A model generated the notes under the pieces. That model saw only the letters and a list, made by a program, of their open reading frames with translations. It had not been told where the DNA came from and made no database searches. A program made the translations under genes and the position numbers. This document shows positions 32,890 to 43,177 of a stretch of DNA of 64,000 nt, one piece after another; within the stretch, counting starts at the first letter, position 1, and the number at the start of each line of letters is the position of its first letter. Source of the DNA: JAZKID01 sp963714065 (GTDB lineage Bacteria; Pseudomonadota; Alphaproteobacteria; Rhizobiales; UBA4765); NCBI GenBank assembly GCA_963714065.1, contig OY970226.1:806001-870000 (forward strand), read 5' to 3'.

Positions 32890-34704
32890 TTGAAAATCCC
32901 GCGTCCCTCATCTCTGCTGATCGTCGGCCTTGCCGTGATGACCGGCTTTTGCGGCCTCCTGCTGAGCCTGCCCTATTTTATTCCGCTCGAGCGCGTGCAG
33001 CAAGCGGCGGCGGCGAAAATGTCGGCGCTGACCGGACAGGACGTGACATTCTCAGGCGCCGAGCGGCGCTTCAGCCTGCCCTTGCCCTATTTCGTACTGC
33101 GCAATGTGCAGGTTGCCGGCAGTTATAATGGCCCTGCCCTGCTGCGTGCGCCACGTATCGAAGCCGAAATCGCGCCGTCCAGCCTGTTCGGCGGCGAGGC
33201 GGTGGTTTCCAGCCTCACGCTCGTGACGCCCAAGATCGCGCTGAATACGGATGTGCAAAACCGCAACAACTGGCGCAGCCAGTCTTCGGCGCTGGCCTTG
33301 TTCGACCCGCACAGGCAAGAACAGCCTGCAACAACCGCTTCCGCTTTCAGCGTCGGCACCATTAAAATCAAGGACGGCACAATTTTATATACGGACGACG
33401 GCGATAGCACCCGCCTGCAATTCGACCAGGTGAACCTGACGCTGCTCTGGCCGGATATCGGCAAGCGTTTTTCCATACGCGGCACCATGACGCTCGACAC
33501 AAAGCCCATGCAGTTTTCGGCCACGCTTGCCCGCCCCGCCGCCCTGTTCCAGCGCGATATCAGCCCGTTCGAGATGCAAATCGACTCCGATGCGCTCAAA
33601 GCCGATATACGGGGCGAGATTTTCGCTGCGCAACAGATGAAGGTAGAAGCGGTGCTGAAACTTTCCTCGCCTTCATTGCGCGAACTTGCGCATTTTGCCG
33701 TGCCGAAGGCGAAATCCGTACCTGAACTCGGCAAGATCGACGCCAGCGCCAAGCTGCGCTTTCACGACCACAATCTTGTCCTCGACGATACCCGCTTGCG
33801 CATCGGCAACAGCAGCGCCGACGGCTTTCTCGCTTTTCGCACCAATGGGCCGCATCCATTCATGCAAGGCACGCTCGATTTCGACACGCTCGACCTGCGC
33901 CCGTTTTTCGAACGCCAGATCGGCAGCCTGATGGCGGGCCAGGGCTGGAGCACGGAAAAGATCGAGGGAGAAAATCTGAGCACGTTCGATATGGACCTGC
34001 GCCTTTCTGCCAAAACCATGCAGATGACGAGAACGGTGATCGAGGATGCAGCACTTTCCGTGCTGACGCGCAATAACCGCTTCGAAATCAGCCTCGGCGA
34101 CGGCAAGCTCTTCAACGGACAAATGTCCGGCCGTTTCGTGGCCGAGAGCCGCACAGGCGGCGGCGTGAAAACCTATGGTACGCTCGCCCTCACCGATATC
34201 CGCATCGACAACGCGCTGCGCGAACTGTTTGGGATCGTACACCTGACCGGCACGGGCGAATTGTCGCTGGATCTGAACGGCGAAGGCGCCACCGCAAATG
34301 AGATTGTCGATGCCTTGCGCGGCGAAGCGCGTGTGCGCCTGAACGACGGCAGTTTTGCCGGCCTGGATCTGGCAACCCTGCTGCAGCGCGGGCGCGACAA
34401 GCCGCTTGAAGCCTTCATCGAAGCGCGGCAAGGCCATAGCGAGATCGAGAGCGCAAATGCGCGCTTTATATTGAATAACGGCGTGGCAACCACCGACGAT
34501 GCGCATATCGAGGGACCCGGCTATCGCATATTGCTTTCGGGCAAGGCGCTGCTGGCAAAGCAAAGTTTCGATATGAAAGGGAAACTCGCCCCACCGCTCA
34601 ATCAATCGCAGGATTTCGAGTTTCCCTTCGCGGTCACGGGACCGTGGTTCAATCCCTCATTAAAGCCGAGCACGGGCGCGTCCGCCCATCCTGGCCCTAT
34701 TTAG
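32890..34704 (+). CDS. AsmA family protein
   Basis: 604 residues from TTG 32890. An N-terminal membrane anchor (LLIVGLAVMTGFCGLLLSLP) is followed by LTGQDVTFSGAERRFSLPLP, then repeated beta-strand units and a C-terminal AsmA-like domain (GTGELSLDLNGEGATANEIV). AsmA-like proteins form lipid-transport bridges in the periplasm and affect the outer membrane. It ends at a strong terminator. Confidence 0.87.
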   Translation: MKIPRPSSLLIVGLAVMTGFCGLLLSLPYFIPLERVQQAAAAKMSALTGQDVTFSGAERRFSLPLPYFVLRNVQVAGSYNGPALLRAPRIEAEIAPSSLFGGEAVVSSLTLVTPKIALNTDVQNRNNWRSQSSALALFDPHRQEQPATTASAFSVGTIKIKDGTILYTDDGDSTRLQFDQVNLTLLWPDIGKRFSIRGTMTLDTKPMQFSATLARPAALFQRDISPFEMQIDSDALKADIRGEIFAAQQMKVEAVLKLSSPSLRELAHFAVPKAKSVPELGKIDASAKLRFHDHNLVLDDTRLRIGNSSADGFLAFRTNGPHPFMQGTLDFDTLDLRPFFERQIGSLMAGQGWSTEKIEGENLSTFDMDLRLSAKTMQMTRTVIEDAALSVLTRNNRFEISLGDGKLFNGQMSGRFVAESRTGGGVKTYGTLALTDIRIDNALRELFGIVHLTGTGELSLDLNGEGATANEIVDALRGEARVRLNDGSFAGLDLATLLQRGRDKPLEAFIEARQGHSEIESANARFILNNGVATTDDAHIEGPGYRILLSGKALLAKQSFDMKGKLAPPLNQSQDFEFPFAVTGPWFNPSLKPSTGASAHPGPI

Positions 34705-34714
34705 AACCCATAAA

Positions 34715-34746
34715 GAAAAAACCCGGCAATTTCTTGCCGGGTTTGC
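34715..34746. terminator. Terminator between AsmA and RTX genes
   Basis: AAACCCGGCAA / TTGCCGGGTTT stem flanked by A-run and T-run. It can serve both converging genes. Confidence 0.85.
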
Positions 34747-34769
34747 CGAATCTAAATTTCGATTTTCGT

Positions 34770-35942
34770 TCAGTTGGAATTTTTTATCCAAAGGCCGCCA
34801 TGATGGAACATGTTCATCCATGCGGGCCTTTCATTCAGCCCCAATGGGCTGCCCGCATAGTTGACAGACATCGACCCACCACCATCGAACTCGATGGTCT
34901 TCAGATATTGGCCGGGCTGGCCGTCCGCATTCAGAATGGTGAGGCTGTCGCCATTACCATATTTTATCTTCAGGTTGTGATAATCTTCCCATGCAAACGA
35001 GATATCAGATTGTTTGATACCAGGACCGAACTTGATCTTGCCTGGCACATGGCCCTGGACACCCGGGATGTAATTGAACGTTTTCAAGGTGTCGTTGCCG
35101 TCGCCTTTCTTGAAGTAGAACGTATAATCCAGCTTGGCGCCGTCGCCGAAGGCACCGACAAAATAAGTATCATTGCCGGTATCGCCGGCGATGCTGATGC
35201 CGGTTTCGGGGCCGTAAACATTACCCTCCGCACGTTTGAGGATCGAGCCCAGATAGAAGACGTCATCATAATGACTGCCGAAAACATATTCGGCACCGCG
35301 GACATAAGGCGTAAGATACGCATTATCGCCTGCGTAATAGGCACCCTGCGGCTCCACCGTTATTTGCAGGCCTTCGCCTTCCCTCGTGTAATAGACGATG
35401 TCCTTACCGTCGCGTCCGTTAATCTGGTCATCCCTGTCGGCAAAGATCGTATCATCGCCCTGGCCGGCATCAATCGCATCCTTGCCGGGCCCGCCGTCGA
35501 TAATATCTTTGCCGGAACCGCCCCAGAGCGTATCGTTGCCCGGACCGCCATTTATCACATCGGCGCCGCCGTTACCGAAGAAGGTATCGTCACCGCCCAG
35601 ACCATTAATGATGTTGTTATATTCGTCGCCAGACCATGTGTTGTTGCCGTTATCGCCGGTGTAATTCTGTCCCGGCAGTTCTCCGGTACGGATAATGGGA
35701 TTTTTCTTGAAGACCCACTGCCCTGTATCGCTCCCCTGTGTCTCGTCCAGGTTTATGCCGTAAGCGGCTGCGACCTCGTTGGCCGTTTTCAGGAGTTCCT
35801 GGCGAACGCGTTCGTCGTCGTTTTGCGCGCCATCTACTATTTCCACGTCTTCGCTTTTAACATTTTCCCAGAACGTGCGGCGGATGCGGTCGTTATCGTT
35901 CGCTTCTGCGCTGTTTATTCCCGTTACGGCTTTGGTCCACAT
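34770..35942 (-). CDS. RTX calcium-binding repeat protein without pilin signal
   Basis: 390 residues. Several GGxGxDxx nonapeptides lie around 110-180 (NGLGGDDTFFGNGGADVING, GGSGKDIIDGGPGKD), which form Ca-binding beta rolls. The C-terminal module (KIKFGPGIKQSDISFAWED, then IKYGNGDSLTILNADGQ) is the haemolysin-related domain shared with the next three genes. Unlike them, it has no N-terminal prepilin-like segment (starts MWTKAVTGINSAEANDN). Probably exported; the route is not evident. Confidence 0.85.
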   Translation of the reverse strand: MWTKAVTGINSAEANDNDRIRRTFWENVKSEDVEIVDGAQNDDERVRQELLKTANEVAAAYGINLDETQGSDTGQWVFKKNPIIRTGELPGQNYTGDNGNNTWSGDEYNNIINGLGGDDTFFGNGGADVINGGPGNDTLWGGSGKDIIDGGPGKDAIDAGQGDDTIFADRDDQINGRDGKDIVYYTREGEGLQITVEPQGAYYAGDNAYLTPYVRGAEYVFGSHYDDVFYLGSILKRAEGNVYGPETGISIAGDTGNDTYFVGAFGDGAKLDYTFYFKKGDGNDTLKTFNYIPGVQGHVPGKIKFGPGIKQSDISFAWEDYHNLKIKYGNGDSLTILNADGQPGQYLKTIEFDGGGSMSVNYAGSPLGLNERPAWMNMFHHGGLWIKNSN

Positions 35943-36224
35943 GCAACTCTCTCCTGATCAGATACTGTTTCGGTACAATTGTTCGAAATCATCGTTTATA
36001 AAAATAACGGCATATTTTACATATTTTATAGTAAAACCTGCCGTCGTTACTTCACCTATCATATGGTTTGCATCTGTCAATCAATTCCGACAAGCAAAAA
36101 GGGAAGTAGCTTGCAGCAAAACGGGTTTCTGCAACCTGAGATCGTATTATGGAGACTGGGAACGTCCTAGAAAGAGTGCCAAGGCCGAGAGCAGGAAGAA
36201 AACCGGCTTAGGCGTTCACATCAT

Positions 36225-38057
36225 TTAACAAAGCGGGCATCCTGCGTAGGAGATCGCCATGGTCGAACCATCGTTGAATTCAATGGTCGAAACGTAATGA
36301 CCGGCAAGCCCATCGGCATGCTCTATGGTCACGGTGTTGCCGCCGCCATAATCGATGATGAGATCGTGCAGATTCCAGCTAAAAGATACGCTGCTAGATG
36401 AAATTCCCGGGCCGAATTTGATTTTGCCGGACGTCACGGAATCGAAGTTGTGCGGCACTATCCTGTCCTGACCATCGCCCGTGTTGAATGCAAAAGTATA
36501 ATCCATACCCTCGCCATCGCCGAAAGCGCCGACATTGTAGGTATCGTTGCCAAGACCGCCATTTATCGTAACGGTTGTTTCCGGTTTGGACGCAGTTTCC
36601 CAGGGACCGGCGGGCGGATAGATGGAGCCTAGATTAAATGTGTCGTCGAAACCGGAACCAATGACATTCTCGACGGCCTTGATCGTGCCCACACAGTTAT
36701 TTGTATCCGAGTCATGTCCGCAGGCTTGAGGCTCGATGGTGAGTGCTACTCCTGCGCTTGCGGATGAATAATCGGCAGTGTCCACCCCTGCGCCGCCATA
36801 AATGCGGTCTTCCCCCGTAGTCGCCAATATATGATCACTGCCATCGCCGCCATCGATAAAGTCGGCACCCTCGCCACCCGTGATCGTGTCGTCACCGGTA
36901 CCGCCAGAAAGCTGGTCATCACCATTGCCGCCATCGATTGTGTCGTTGCCGCCAGCGCCCGCAATAGAATTCGCATCATTGCTGCCAACCAGATTATCGT
37001 TGAATTCGGAGCCGTATAAATTCTGGAAATTCGAGATGATGTCACCCTCGGCATCGCCGCCGCTGACGGTATTCGTGCCGAGATTGACGTTAACGCCTTC
37101 GGAGCTGGAAAGATAATATAATGTATTTATGCCCGTGCCACCTTCCATAAGATCGGCTCCGGCACCGCCTGTTATCTCGTCGGGGCCATCACCGCCATAA
37201 AGCTTGTCATTGCCCGCGCCGCCAAAAATCTGATCGCGATTTCCATACTCATCGCCTCCAGCCCCGGAATAGATCGTATCGTCGCCGTCGCCGCCATCCA
37301 GGTAATCGGTGCCTTCAGAACCATAAAGCGTGTCGTTCCCTTCCTCACCGTAAAGCTCCGCACCCGCCAGATAACAGGAACCACTCCAAGGACAGGTGCC
37401 TGCAGCTTGACCGGCATGGATAATATCGTCGCCGCCGCGGCCATATATCCGGCGGCCAATATCATGATCGGCACCATCGAGACCATAAAGTATGTCGTTA
37501 TAATTCGAGCCTATGATGCCTTCGATGGAGATATACGTATCGTTGCGCGCATCGCCCGTATTCATCGACGTATCCATCAGATTGACGGTCAACCCCGTCA
37601 CGCCGTCGGTCGAAACATAGGTTTCATAACTTGCATAATCGATGCGCCTGTCGCCAGCGCCGCCGTCGAGAATGTCGCCGCCCTTGCCGCCGATGAGCGT
37701 ATCCTGCCCGTTCAGTCCTTCCAACCAGTCGTTGCCGTCGCCGCCCTCAAGCGTGTCCATCGCATTCGTTCCCGTCAGATGCAGGGGCGCGGGCGGGGGA
37801 TTATTCTGGTTCTGCCAATCCCATTGCGAGGCTTCGGTGACGACGTAAATTCCGCTGGCATCGTCATATTTCTTTGCCATTTTGGCGGGCATGCCCACCA
37901 GCACAGGCATGAGCAGGACACCGCCAATACCCCAGAGAATGGCATTTTCGTCCAATACACCCCCTCTTTTGTCGGCAAGCAATTTGCGAAACAAACGGAG
38001 CCATGAAGCGGCGCTGTGAAAATCCATACCGTGCCCTGAAAAACGATGGTCCATCAT
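36225..38057 (-). CDS. Prepilin-like signal fused to RTX repeats
   Basis: 610 residues. The N-terminal segment LADKRGGVLDENAILWGIGG (about 28-47) has a basic stretch, Gly, then Glu at +5 and a hydrophobic helix: a type IVb prepilin-like signal. Residues about 95-430 hold many RTX nonapeptides (LEGGDGNDWLEGLNGQDTLI, YGGDGPDEITGGAGADLMEG). The C-terminal FGPGI module (KIKFGPGISSSSVSFSW) follows. RTX proteins normally leave by type I secretion with a C-terminal signal, so this combination is unusual. Confidence 0.85.
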   Translation of the reverse strand: MMDHRFSGHGMDFHSAASWLRLFRKLLADKRGGVLDENAILWGIGGVLLMPVLVGMPAKMAKKYDDASGIYVVTEASQWDWQNQNNPPPAPLHLTGTNAMDTLEGGDGNDWLEGLNGQDTLIGGKGGDILDGGAGDRRIDYASYETYVSTDGVTGLTVNLMDTSMNTGDARNDTYISIEGIIGSNYNDILYGLDGADHDIGRRIYGRGGDDIIHAGQAAGTCPWSGSCYLAGAELYGEEGNDTLYGSEGTDYLDGGDGDDTIYSGAGGDEYGNRDQIFGGAGNDKLYGGDGPDEITGGAGADLMEGGTGINTLYYLSSSEGVNVNLGTNTVSGGDAEGDIISNFQNLYGSEFNDNLVGSNDANSIAGAGGNDTIDGGNGDDQLSGGTGDDTITGGEGADFIDGGDGSDHILATTGEDRIYGGAGVDTADYSSASAGVALTIEPQACGHDSDTNNCVGTIKAVENVIGSGFDDTFNLGSIYPPAGPWETASKPETTVTINGGLGNDTYNVGAFGDGEGMDYTFAFNTGDGQDRIVPHNFDSVTSGKIKFGPGISSSSVSFSWNLHDLIIDYGGGNTVTIEHADGLAGHYVSTIEFNDGSTMAISYAGCPLC

Positions 38058-38060
38058 GCC

Positions 38061-38181
38061 ACAAGGCGCTTAAGGCAAATTCAATGCGAAAAGCTCAACT
38101 TGAATGGATGGCTTAAAGCGGCGTTAACGTTACGGAAATTTTACCCGCACAGGCCGCGATCGCAGCGAAGCATCACGACAA

Positions 38182-38192
<11 letters not shown>
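38061..38192. repeat. 132-bp intergenic repeat, copy A
   Basis: Aligns without gaps to 39579-39710. It covers the last codons of one paralogue and the region upstream of the next, so it probably contains the shared promoter and arose with the gene duplication. Confidence 0.8.
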
Positions 38193-39578
<1,386 letters not shown>

Positions 39579-39582
<4 letters not shown>

Positions 39583-39710
39583 GGCGCTTAAGGCAAATGT
39601 AATGCGAAGAGCTTAACTTGAATGGATGGTTTAAAGTCGCATTAATTTTACAGAAATTTCACCTTCGCAGTTCGCGATCGCAGCGAAGCATCACAACAAT
39701 TACGGCGGAT
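39579..39710. repeat. 132-bp intergenic repeat, copy B
   Basis: Partner of 38061-38192. A shorter third copy of its beginning (ACAAGGC-CTTAAAGCAAATG) is seen at 41178-41204. Confidence 0.8.
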
Positions 39711-41121
39711 AAATGAAAGGATGAAGCGTACCATTCGCGTAGTAGCCGGACAGCCGTTTCGACAGATCTCCATATGCGCCTGTCAATGTGACGCTGCCGC
39801 CAGGATAGTTGATGCGGTAATCGGCTCCGCTTCTGACGACACTGACGGAGCCAGAGGTAATGCCCGGACCAAAATTGATATTGGAATTGACCGGCGGTGA
39901 ACAGCTTGAACACTGGCCGCTGAGATTCAGCGTCTGAGCGCCGTTATTTGCATTAATATTATATTGCAGTGACGCGCCGGCGATGGTGGGCAGGCTACTC
40001 ATTCCAGGGCTGGTAACCTGAATAAGTTTTTTCAAAATGAGCCCGGACCACGTGCTGCATATATTATGTGGATGAAGGGAATCTCTGCTGTAAGGGCAAA
40101 AGGCAGTACCGCTTCCGTCTGCTTGCCAGGAATCGGCGAACTCGAGATAGCCCGGAAGATAGCTGTTTAAAAAATCCGTTTCGCCGGGATAACTATCCAG
40201 ATAATTCTGAAAGGCGAAGCCACCCGAGCCGTAGTCGATGATAAAATCACCCCCTTCAAACGCCAGGCTCAGATTGCCCATGGATATGCCCGGACCGAAC
40301 CAGAGCCGGCTGTCCATGAGATTGGTGATGTAAACATTGTTCGGCAAAGAGGAGGGGGGAAACCCGGGGGTCATGCATTTACCGGAATACCTCAGATGCG
40401 ACGTACAGGGTATTCCAAACCTGTGCCCATACATACTCCAGTTATCATCAATAATAGTCCAGGCACCATCGCCTGCATTCGCCACATAAGTCGCGTTGCG
40501 CCAGAGCTGAAAACAATCCACTGGCACTAATGCATCCACACACCAGTCTTGGAAACTTCCCTGATTCTCCACGGGAGGTGGCGGCGGTGGCGGTGGCGGC
40601 GGCGGAGGTGGTGGCGGCGGCGGTGGCGGCGGCGGCGGTGGCGGTGGCGGCGGTGGTGGTGGCGGCGGCGGCGGCGGAGGTGGCGGCGGCGGCGGTGGCG
40701 GTGGCGGTGGCGGCGGCGGCGGTGGCGGCGGCGGTGGCGGCGGCGGCGGCGGCGGAGGTGGCGGCGGTGGTGGTGGCGGCGGAGGTGGCGGCGGCGGCGG
40801 CGGAGGTGGCGGCGGTGGTGGCGGCGGTGGTGGTGGCGGCGGAGGTGGCGGCGGCGGCGGCGGAGGTGGCGGCGGTGGTGGCGGCGGTGGAGGCGGTGGT
40901 GGTGGCGGCGGCGGTGGAGGCGGTGCCTCGGTATTCCAGCCCCAATCCTGATATTTCTGCTGATAGATCGGACGCTCTTCGTCGAAAGTTTTCGTAGCGG
41001 CCGCGCGCATATCCTTGATGGCGGGCGTGACGAGCACGGCCAGCGCCGCAAGCATTATGCCATATTCCACGGCAGATGCGCCCCTCTTGTCCGCGAGCAT
41101 GGCGCGGAGGAGCGAAATCAC
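39700..41121 (-). CDS. Flp-pilin signal, 117-residue polyproline, FGPGI domain
   Basis: 473 residues from GTG 41121; the upstream frame that starts the paralogue is closed here by TAG. The N-terminal 60 residues are nearly identical to the gene at 38182 (MLADKRGASAVEYGIMLAAL), while the C-terminal region differs strongly until SNINFGPGITSGSVSVVR. 117 prolines are encoded at 40573-40923. Conserved signal with divergent surface domain suggests recombination or selection for variation outside the cell. Confidence 0.82.
   Translation of the reverse strand: MISLLRAMLADKRGASAVEYGIMLAALAVLVTPAIKDMRAAATKTFDEERPIYQQKYQDWGWNTEAPPPPPPPPPPPPPPPPPPPPPPPPPPPPPPPPPPPPPPPPPPPPPPPPPPPPPPPPPPPPPPPPPPPPPPPPPPPPPPPPPPPPPPPPPPPPPPPPPPPPPPPPPPPPPPPPPPPPPVENQGSFQDWCVDALVPVDCFQLWRNATYVANAGDGAWTIIDDNWSMYGHRFGIPCTSHLRYSGKCMTPGFPPSSLPNNVYITNLMDSRLWFGPGISMGNLSLAFEGGDFIIDYGSGGFAFQNYLDSYPGETDFLNSYLPGYLEFADSWQADGSGTAFCPYSRDSLHPHNICSTWSGLILKKLIQVTSPGMSSLPTIAGASLQYNINANNGAQTLNLSGQCSSCSPPVNSNINFGPGITSGSVSVVRSGADYRINYPGGSVTLTGAYGDLSKRLSGYYANGTLHPFIYPP
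40573..40923 (-). repeat. Run of 117 proline codons
   Basis: All triplets are CCN without a break, in mixed codons. It is longer than in the paralogue by 25 residues, so length evolves. Confidence 0.95.
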
Positions 41122-41273
41122 AGATGTTGTGCCGCGCAGATCCGAAATGGGGAGCCTCTAATTTGCCTCATCATCACACAAGGCACTTAAAGCAAATGCA
41201 AAATATCATTACGTTTTGCATAAATGCCGGAGAAAATTCATTAAGGTTATGAATTTGTATGTGTGCTTAAAAA

Positions 41274-41597
41274 TTATGCTTGCTGTTCGATGATGTCGTA
41301 AATCACTCCGAAAGGATCCTGAAAATAGAGAGCCTTGCCGTCTTCCCGAATAATGCGGCATTTATGTTTTATCAGCCATGTGCGCGCGGCATCGATATTC
41401 TCGACGGTAAAAGACGGGATGAGCGGCTGCGTCTTTTTGTCTTTGTTCACATAGAGCAGAAAATGTCCCGTATCGAATTCGAGCATATCGGCTGTTTTCG
41501 ATTTCAACTTGAACCCAAGCACATCCCGATAAAATATTTCCGCAGCATTCAGCTCGGCCAGATGGATGGCAATGCAGTTATTCGAAATAAATTTCAT
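41274..41597 (-). CDS. VOC (glyoxalase-fold) protein
   Basis: 107 residues. IAIHLAELNAAEIFYRDVLG and FTVENIDAARTWLIKHKCRI with LYFQDPFGVIYDIIEQ form the two beta-alpha-beta-beta-beta modules of the VOC superfamily (glyoxalase I, dioxygenases, resistance proteins). Substrate cannot be told from sequence. Confidence 0.82.
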   Translation of the reverse strand: MKFISNNCIAIHLAELNAAEIFYRDVLGFKLKSKTADMLEFDTGHFLLYVNKDKKTQPLIPSFTVENIDAARTWLIKHKCRIIREDGKALYFQDPFGVIYDIIEQQA

Positions 41598-41756
41598 GCA
41601 GCGCTTCTATAATATTCTTTTTGAACCTGCAATTTGATCTTTATAAAAAATTTACGCTCGCTCTTTCTTTCTCGCATCGGTTTATTGCCTCGCATGCACT
41701 AGCTTGCCTCTAGCGTGACCGCATATGTCGCTTGCGCAATATGAAGGAGAATGAAA

Positions 41757-41909
41757 ATGCCTACGCAACCAAACCAGAACAACCAGTATTCAGGCCAAAA
41801 CAAGCAGCCACAAAATCAGCCGGGCCAAGGCAAGGTCGGTAACAATACCGAAAAGGACGAGCCGACATCCCGCGCCCAAGGTGGCCGCAATATGGATTCT
41901 CAGTACTAA
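41757..41909 (+). CDS. Gln/Asn-rich small protein (50 aa)
   Basis: AAGGAG precedes the ATG by six bases. The sequence is hydrophilic and low complexity (MPTQPNQNNQYSGQNKQPQN), ending RNMDSQY. It has no signal peptide and is probably disordered. It lies first in a run of small plus-strand genes typical of general stress regulons. Confidence 0.6.
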   Translation: MPTQPNQNNQYSGQNKQPQNQPGQGKVGNNTEKDEPTSRAQGGRNMDSQY

Positions 41910-41974
41910 ACAGTCATTCGAAAATCGGGCCTTCCGGTCCGATTTTCGCTTTCGCATAAGAAGGAGATGCACTC

Positions 41975-42157
41975 ATGATCAGTTGGATTGTTACTTTCTT
42001 CATTCTTGCCGTATTCGCGGCCGTTCTCGGTTTCGGTGGCCTGGCAGGCACATTCTCGCAGATCGCGCAATTTCTTGCCGTGCTTTTCGTCATCCTGTTT
42101 GTGGCCAGCCTCGTCTACAACATGATTACGGGGCGGCACGCGAGCCCGCCGGTTTAA
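41975..42157 (+). CDS. DUF1328 small membrane protein
   Basis: 60 residues, two hydrophobic helices: IVTFFILAVFAAVLGFGGLA and FLAVLFVILFVASLVYNMIT. This is the YtjA/DUF1328 family of inner-membrane proteins, often in stress regulons. AAGGAG precedes the ATG. Confidence 0.87.
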   Translation: MISWIVTFFILAVFAAVLGFGGLAGTFSQIAQFLAVLFVILFVASLVYNMITGRHASPPV

Positions 42158-42167
42158 CGAGGCGCAC

Positions 42168-42437
42168 ATGCCGCGCGGCAGCAAAGCAGCTTATACAGGC
42201 AAGCAGAAGCGCCAGGCCGGACATATCGAAAAAGGATATGAGAAGCGTGGCGTTTCCCGCAAGGAAGCCGAACGGCGTGCCTGGGCGACGTTGAACAAGG
42301 AAAGCGGCGGCGGCAAAAAATCCGGCAGCGGACGTCGCAAAAAATCACGCACGGCTTCACGCTCGTCATCGAGATCCGCCATGTCCAGGTCTGCGAGCAG
42401 GCGCAAACCGGCAACGAAACGCACACATAGCCGTTAG
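42168..42437 (+). CDS. Small basic protein, ChaB-like / plasmid-stabilisation annotated family
   Basis: 89 residues. MPRGSKAAYTGKQKRQAGHI, EKGYEKRGVSRKEAERRAWA and TLNKESGGGKKSG are conserved in a family commonly annotated as plasmid stabilisation protein. The second half is a Ser/Arg/Lys tail likely to bind nucleic acid. There is no plasmid context here, and stress-linked neighbours suggest a DNA-binding stress role. Confidence 0.7.
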   Translation: MPRGSKAAYTGKQKRQAGHIEKGYEKRGVSRKEAERRAWATLNKESGGGKKSGSGRRKKSRTASRSSSRSAMSRSASRRKPATKRTHSR

Positions 42438-42446
42438 GAGGCATTC

Positions 42447-42770
42447 ATGCTTGCTACCGAAAAGCAGCACCCGCGGCGGACGCAGCTTATTCTGCTGCTG
42501 GCTGTCATTCCTCTCATTCTAATCGCCGGCTATGGATTGAACTGGGCCATCAGCTACTTTGTCCCGGCGGAAACGGGAAGCACGGCCAATCACCTTATTA
42601 TCATCTGCACGGTCATTGCCGTGCTTCTCTGCATGCCATATTTTATCCTCAAGACGGGTTTCCATGCTGCCCGCCTCACCGACGCGGAGGAAGAAGAACT
42701 CAAGCTCGAGGATATTCCCAAGGAAGAAAGACGGGTGCTCGACATCAATCAGTCAAAACGAGTGCCATAA
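42447..42770 (+). CDS. Membrane protein of unknown function (107 aa)
   Basis: Two hydrophobic helices (LILLLAVIPLILIAGYGLNW and LIIICTVIAVLLCMPYFILK) and an acidic cytoplasmic tail (LTDAEEEELKLEDIPKEERR). It has AGGAGG before the ATG and follows the basic protein by nine bases, so the two are co-transcribed. Confidence 0.68.
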   Translation: MLATEKQHPRRTQLILLLAVIPLILIAGYGLNWAISYFVPAETGSTANHLIIICTVIAVLLCMPYFILKTGFHAARLTDAEEEELKLEDIPKEERRVLDINQSKRVP

Positions 42771-42782
42771 AATGGACAATAA

Positions 42783-42814
42783 AAAAACCGGCGCCAAATG
42801 AGCGCCGGTTTTGT
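42783..42814. terminator. Bidirectional terminator
   Basis: AAACCGGCGC / GCGCCGGTTT with flanking A and T runs, between the converging membrane protein and CsbD-like genes. Confidence 0.88.
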
Positions 42815-42828
42815 TTAGACCGTCTGCT

Positions 42829-43053
42829 TCAGGCGGCTTCGTTCTTGATCGAACAGCCGCAGGAGCTTTCCAGCTCCCTGATTTTCTTTTCGGCTTCTTC
42901 CCGGCCCAAACCGTAATTCTTCTGCACCTTGCCGTAGAATTCCTGCGCATTGCCTTTCAGCAGCATGATATCGTCGTCGGTGAGCTTGCCCCAAAGCTTC
43001 TTCACTTTGCCGGAAAACTCGTTCCACGATCCTTTGGCTTGATCCTTGTTCAT
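42829..43053 (-). CDS. CsbD-like stress protein
   Basis: 74 residues from ATG 43053. MNKDQAKGSWNEFSGKVKKL then WGKLTDDDIMLLKGNAQEFY matches the CsbD family, induced by general stress in many bacteria. The C-terminal SSCGCS is an addition. Single gene with its own terminator. Confidence 0.88.
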   Translation of the reverse strand: MNKDQAKGSWNEFSGKVKKLWGKLTDDDIMLLKGNAQEFYGKVQKNYGLGREEAEKKIRELESSCGCSIKNEAA

Positions 43054-43177
43054 AGTCGTCTCCATTCATTACGAGGTAAAGCGTATCGCAAATATACGCC
43101 TGTCTTTGATGCCAGAGCCGAGCTCAGGAAACGATTGGAGGCTCGTGCTTGCCTGATAAATAAAAGATAAGTTTATG

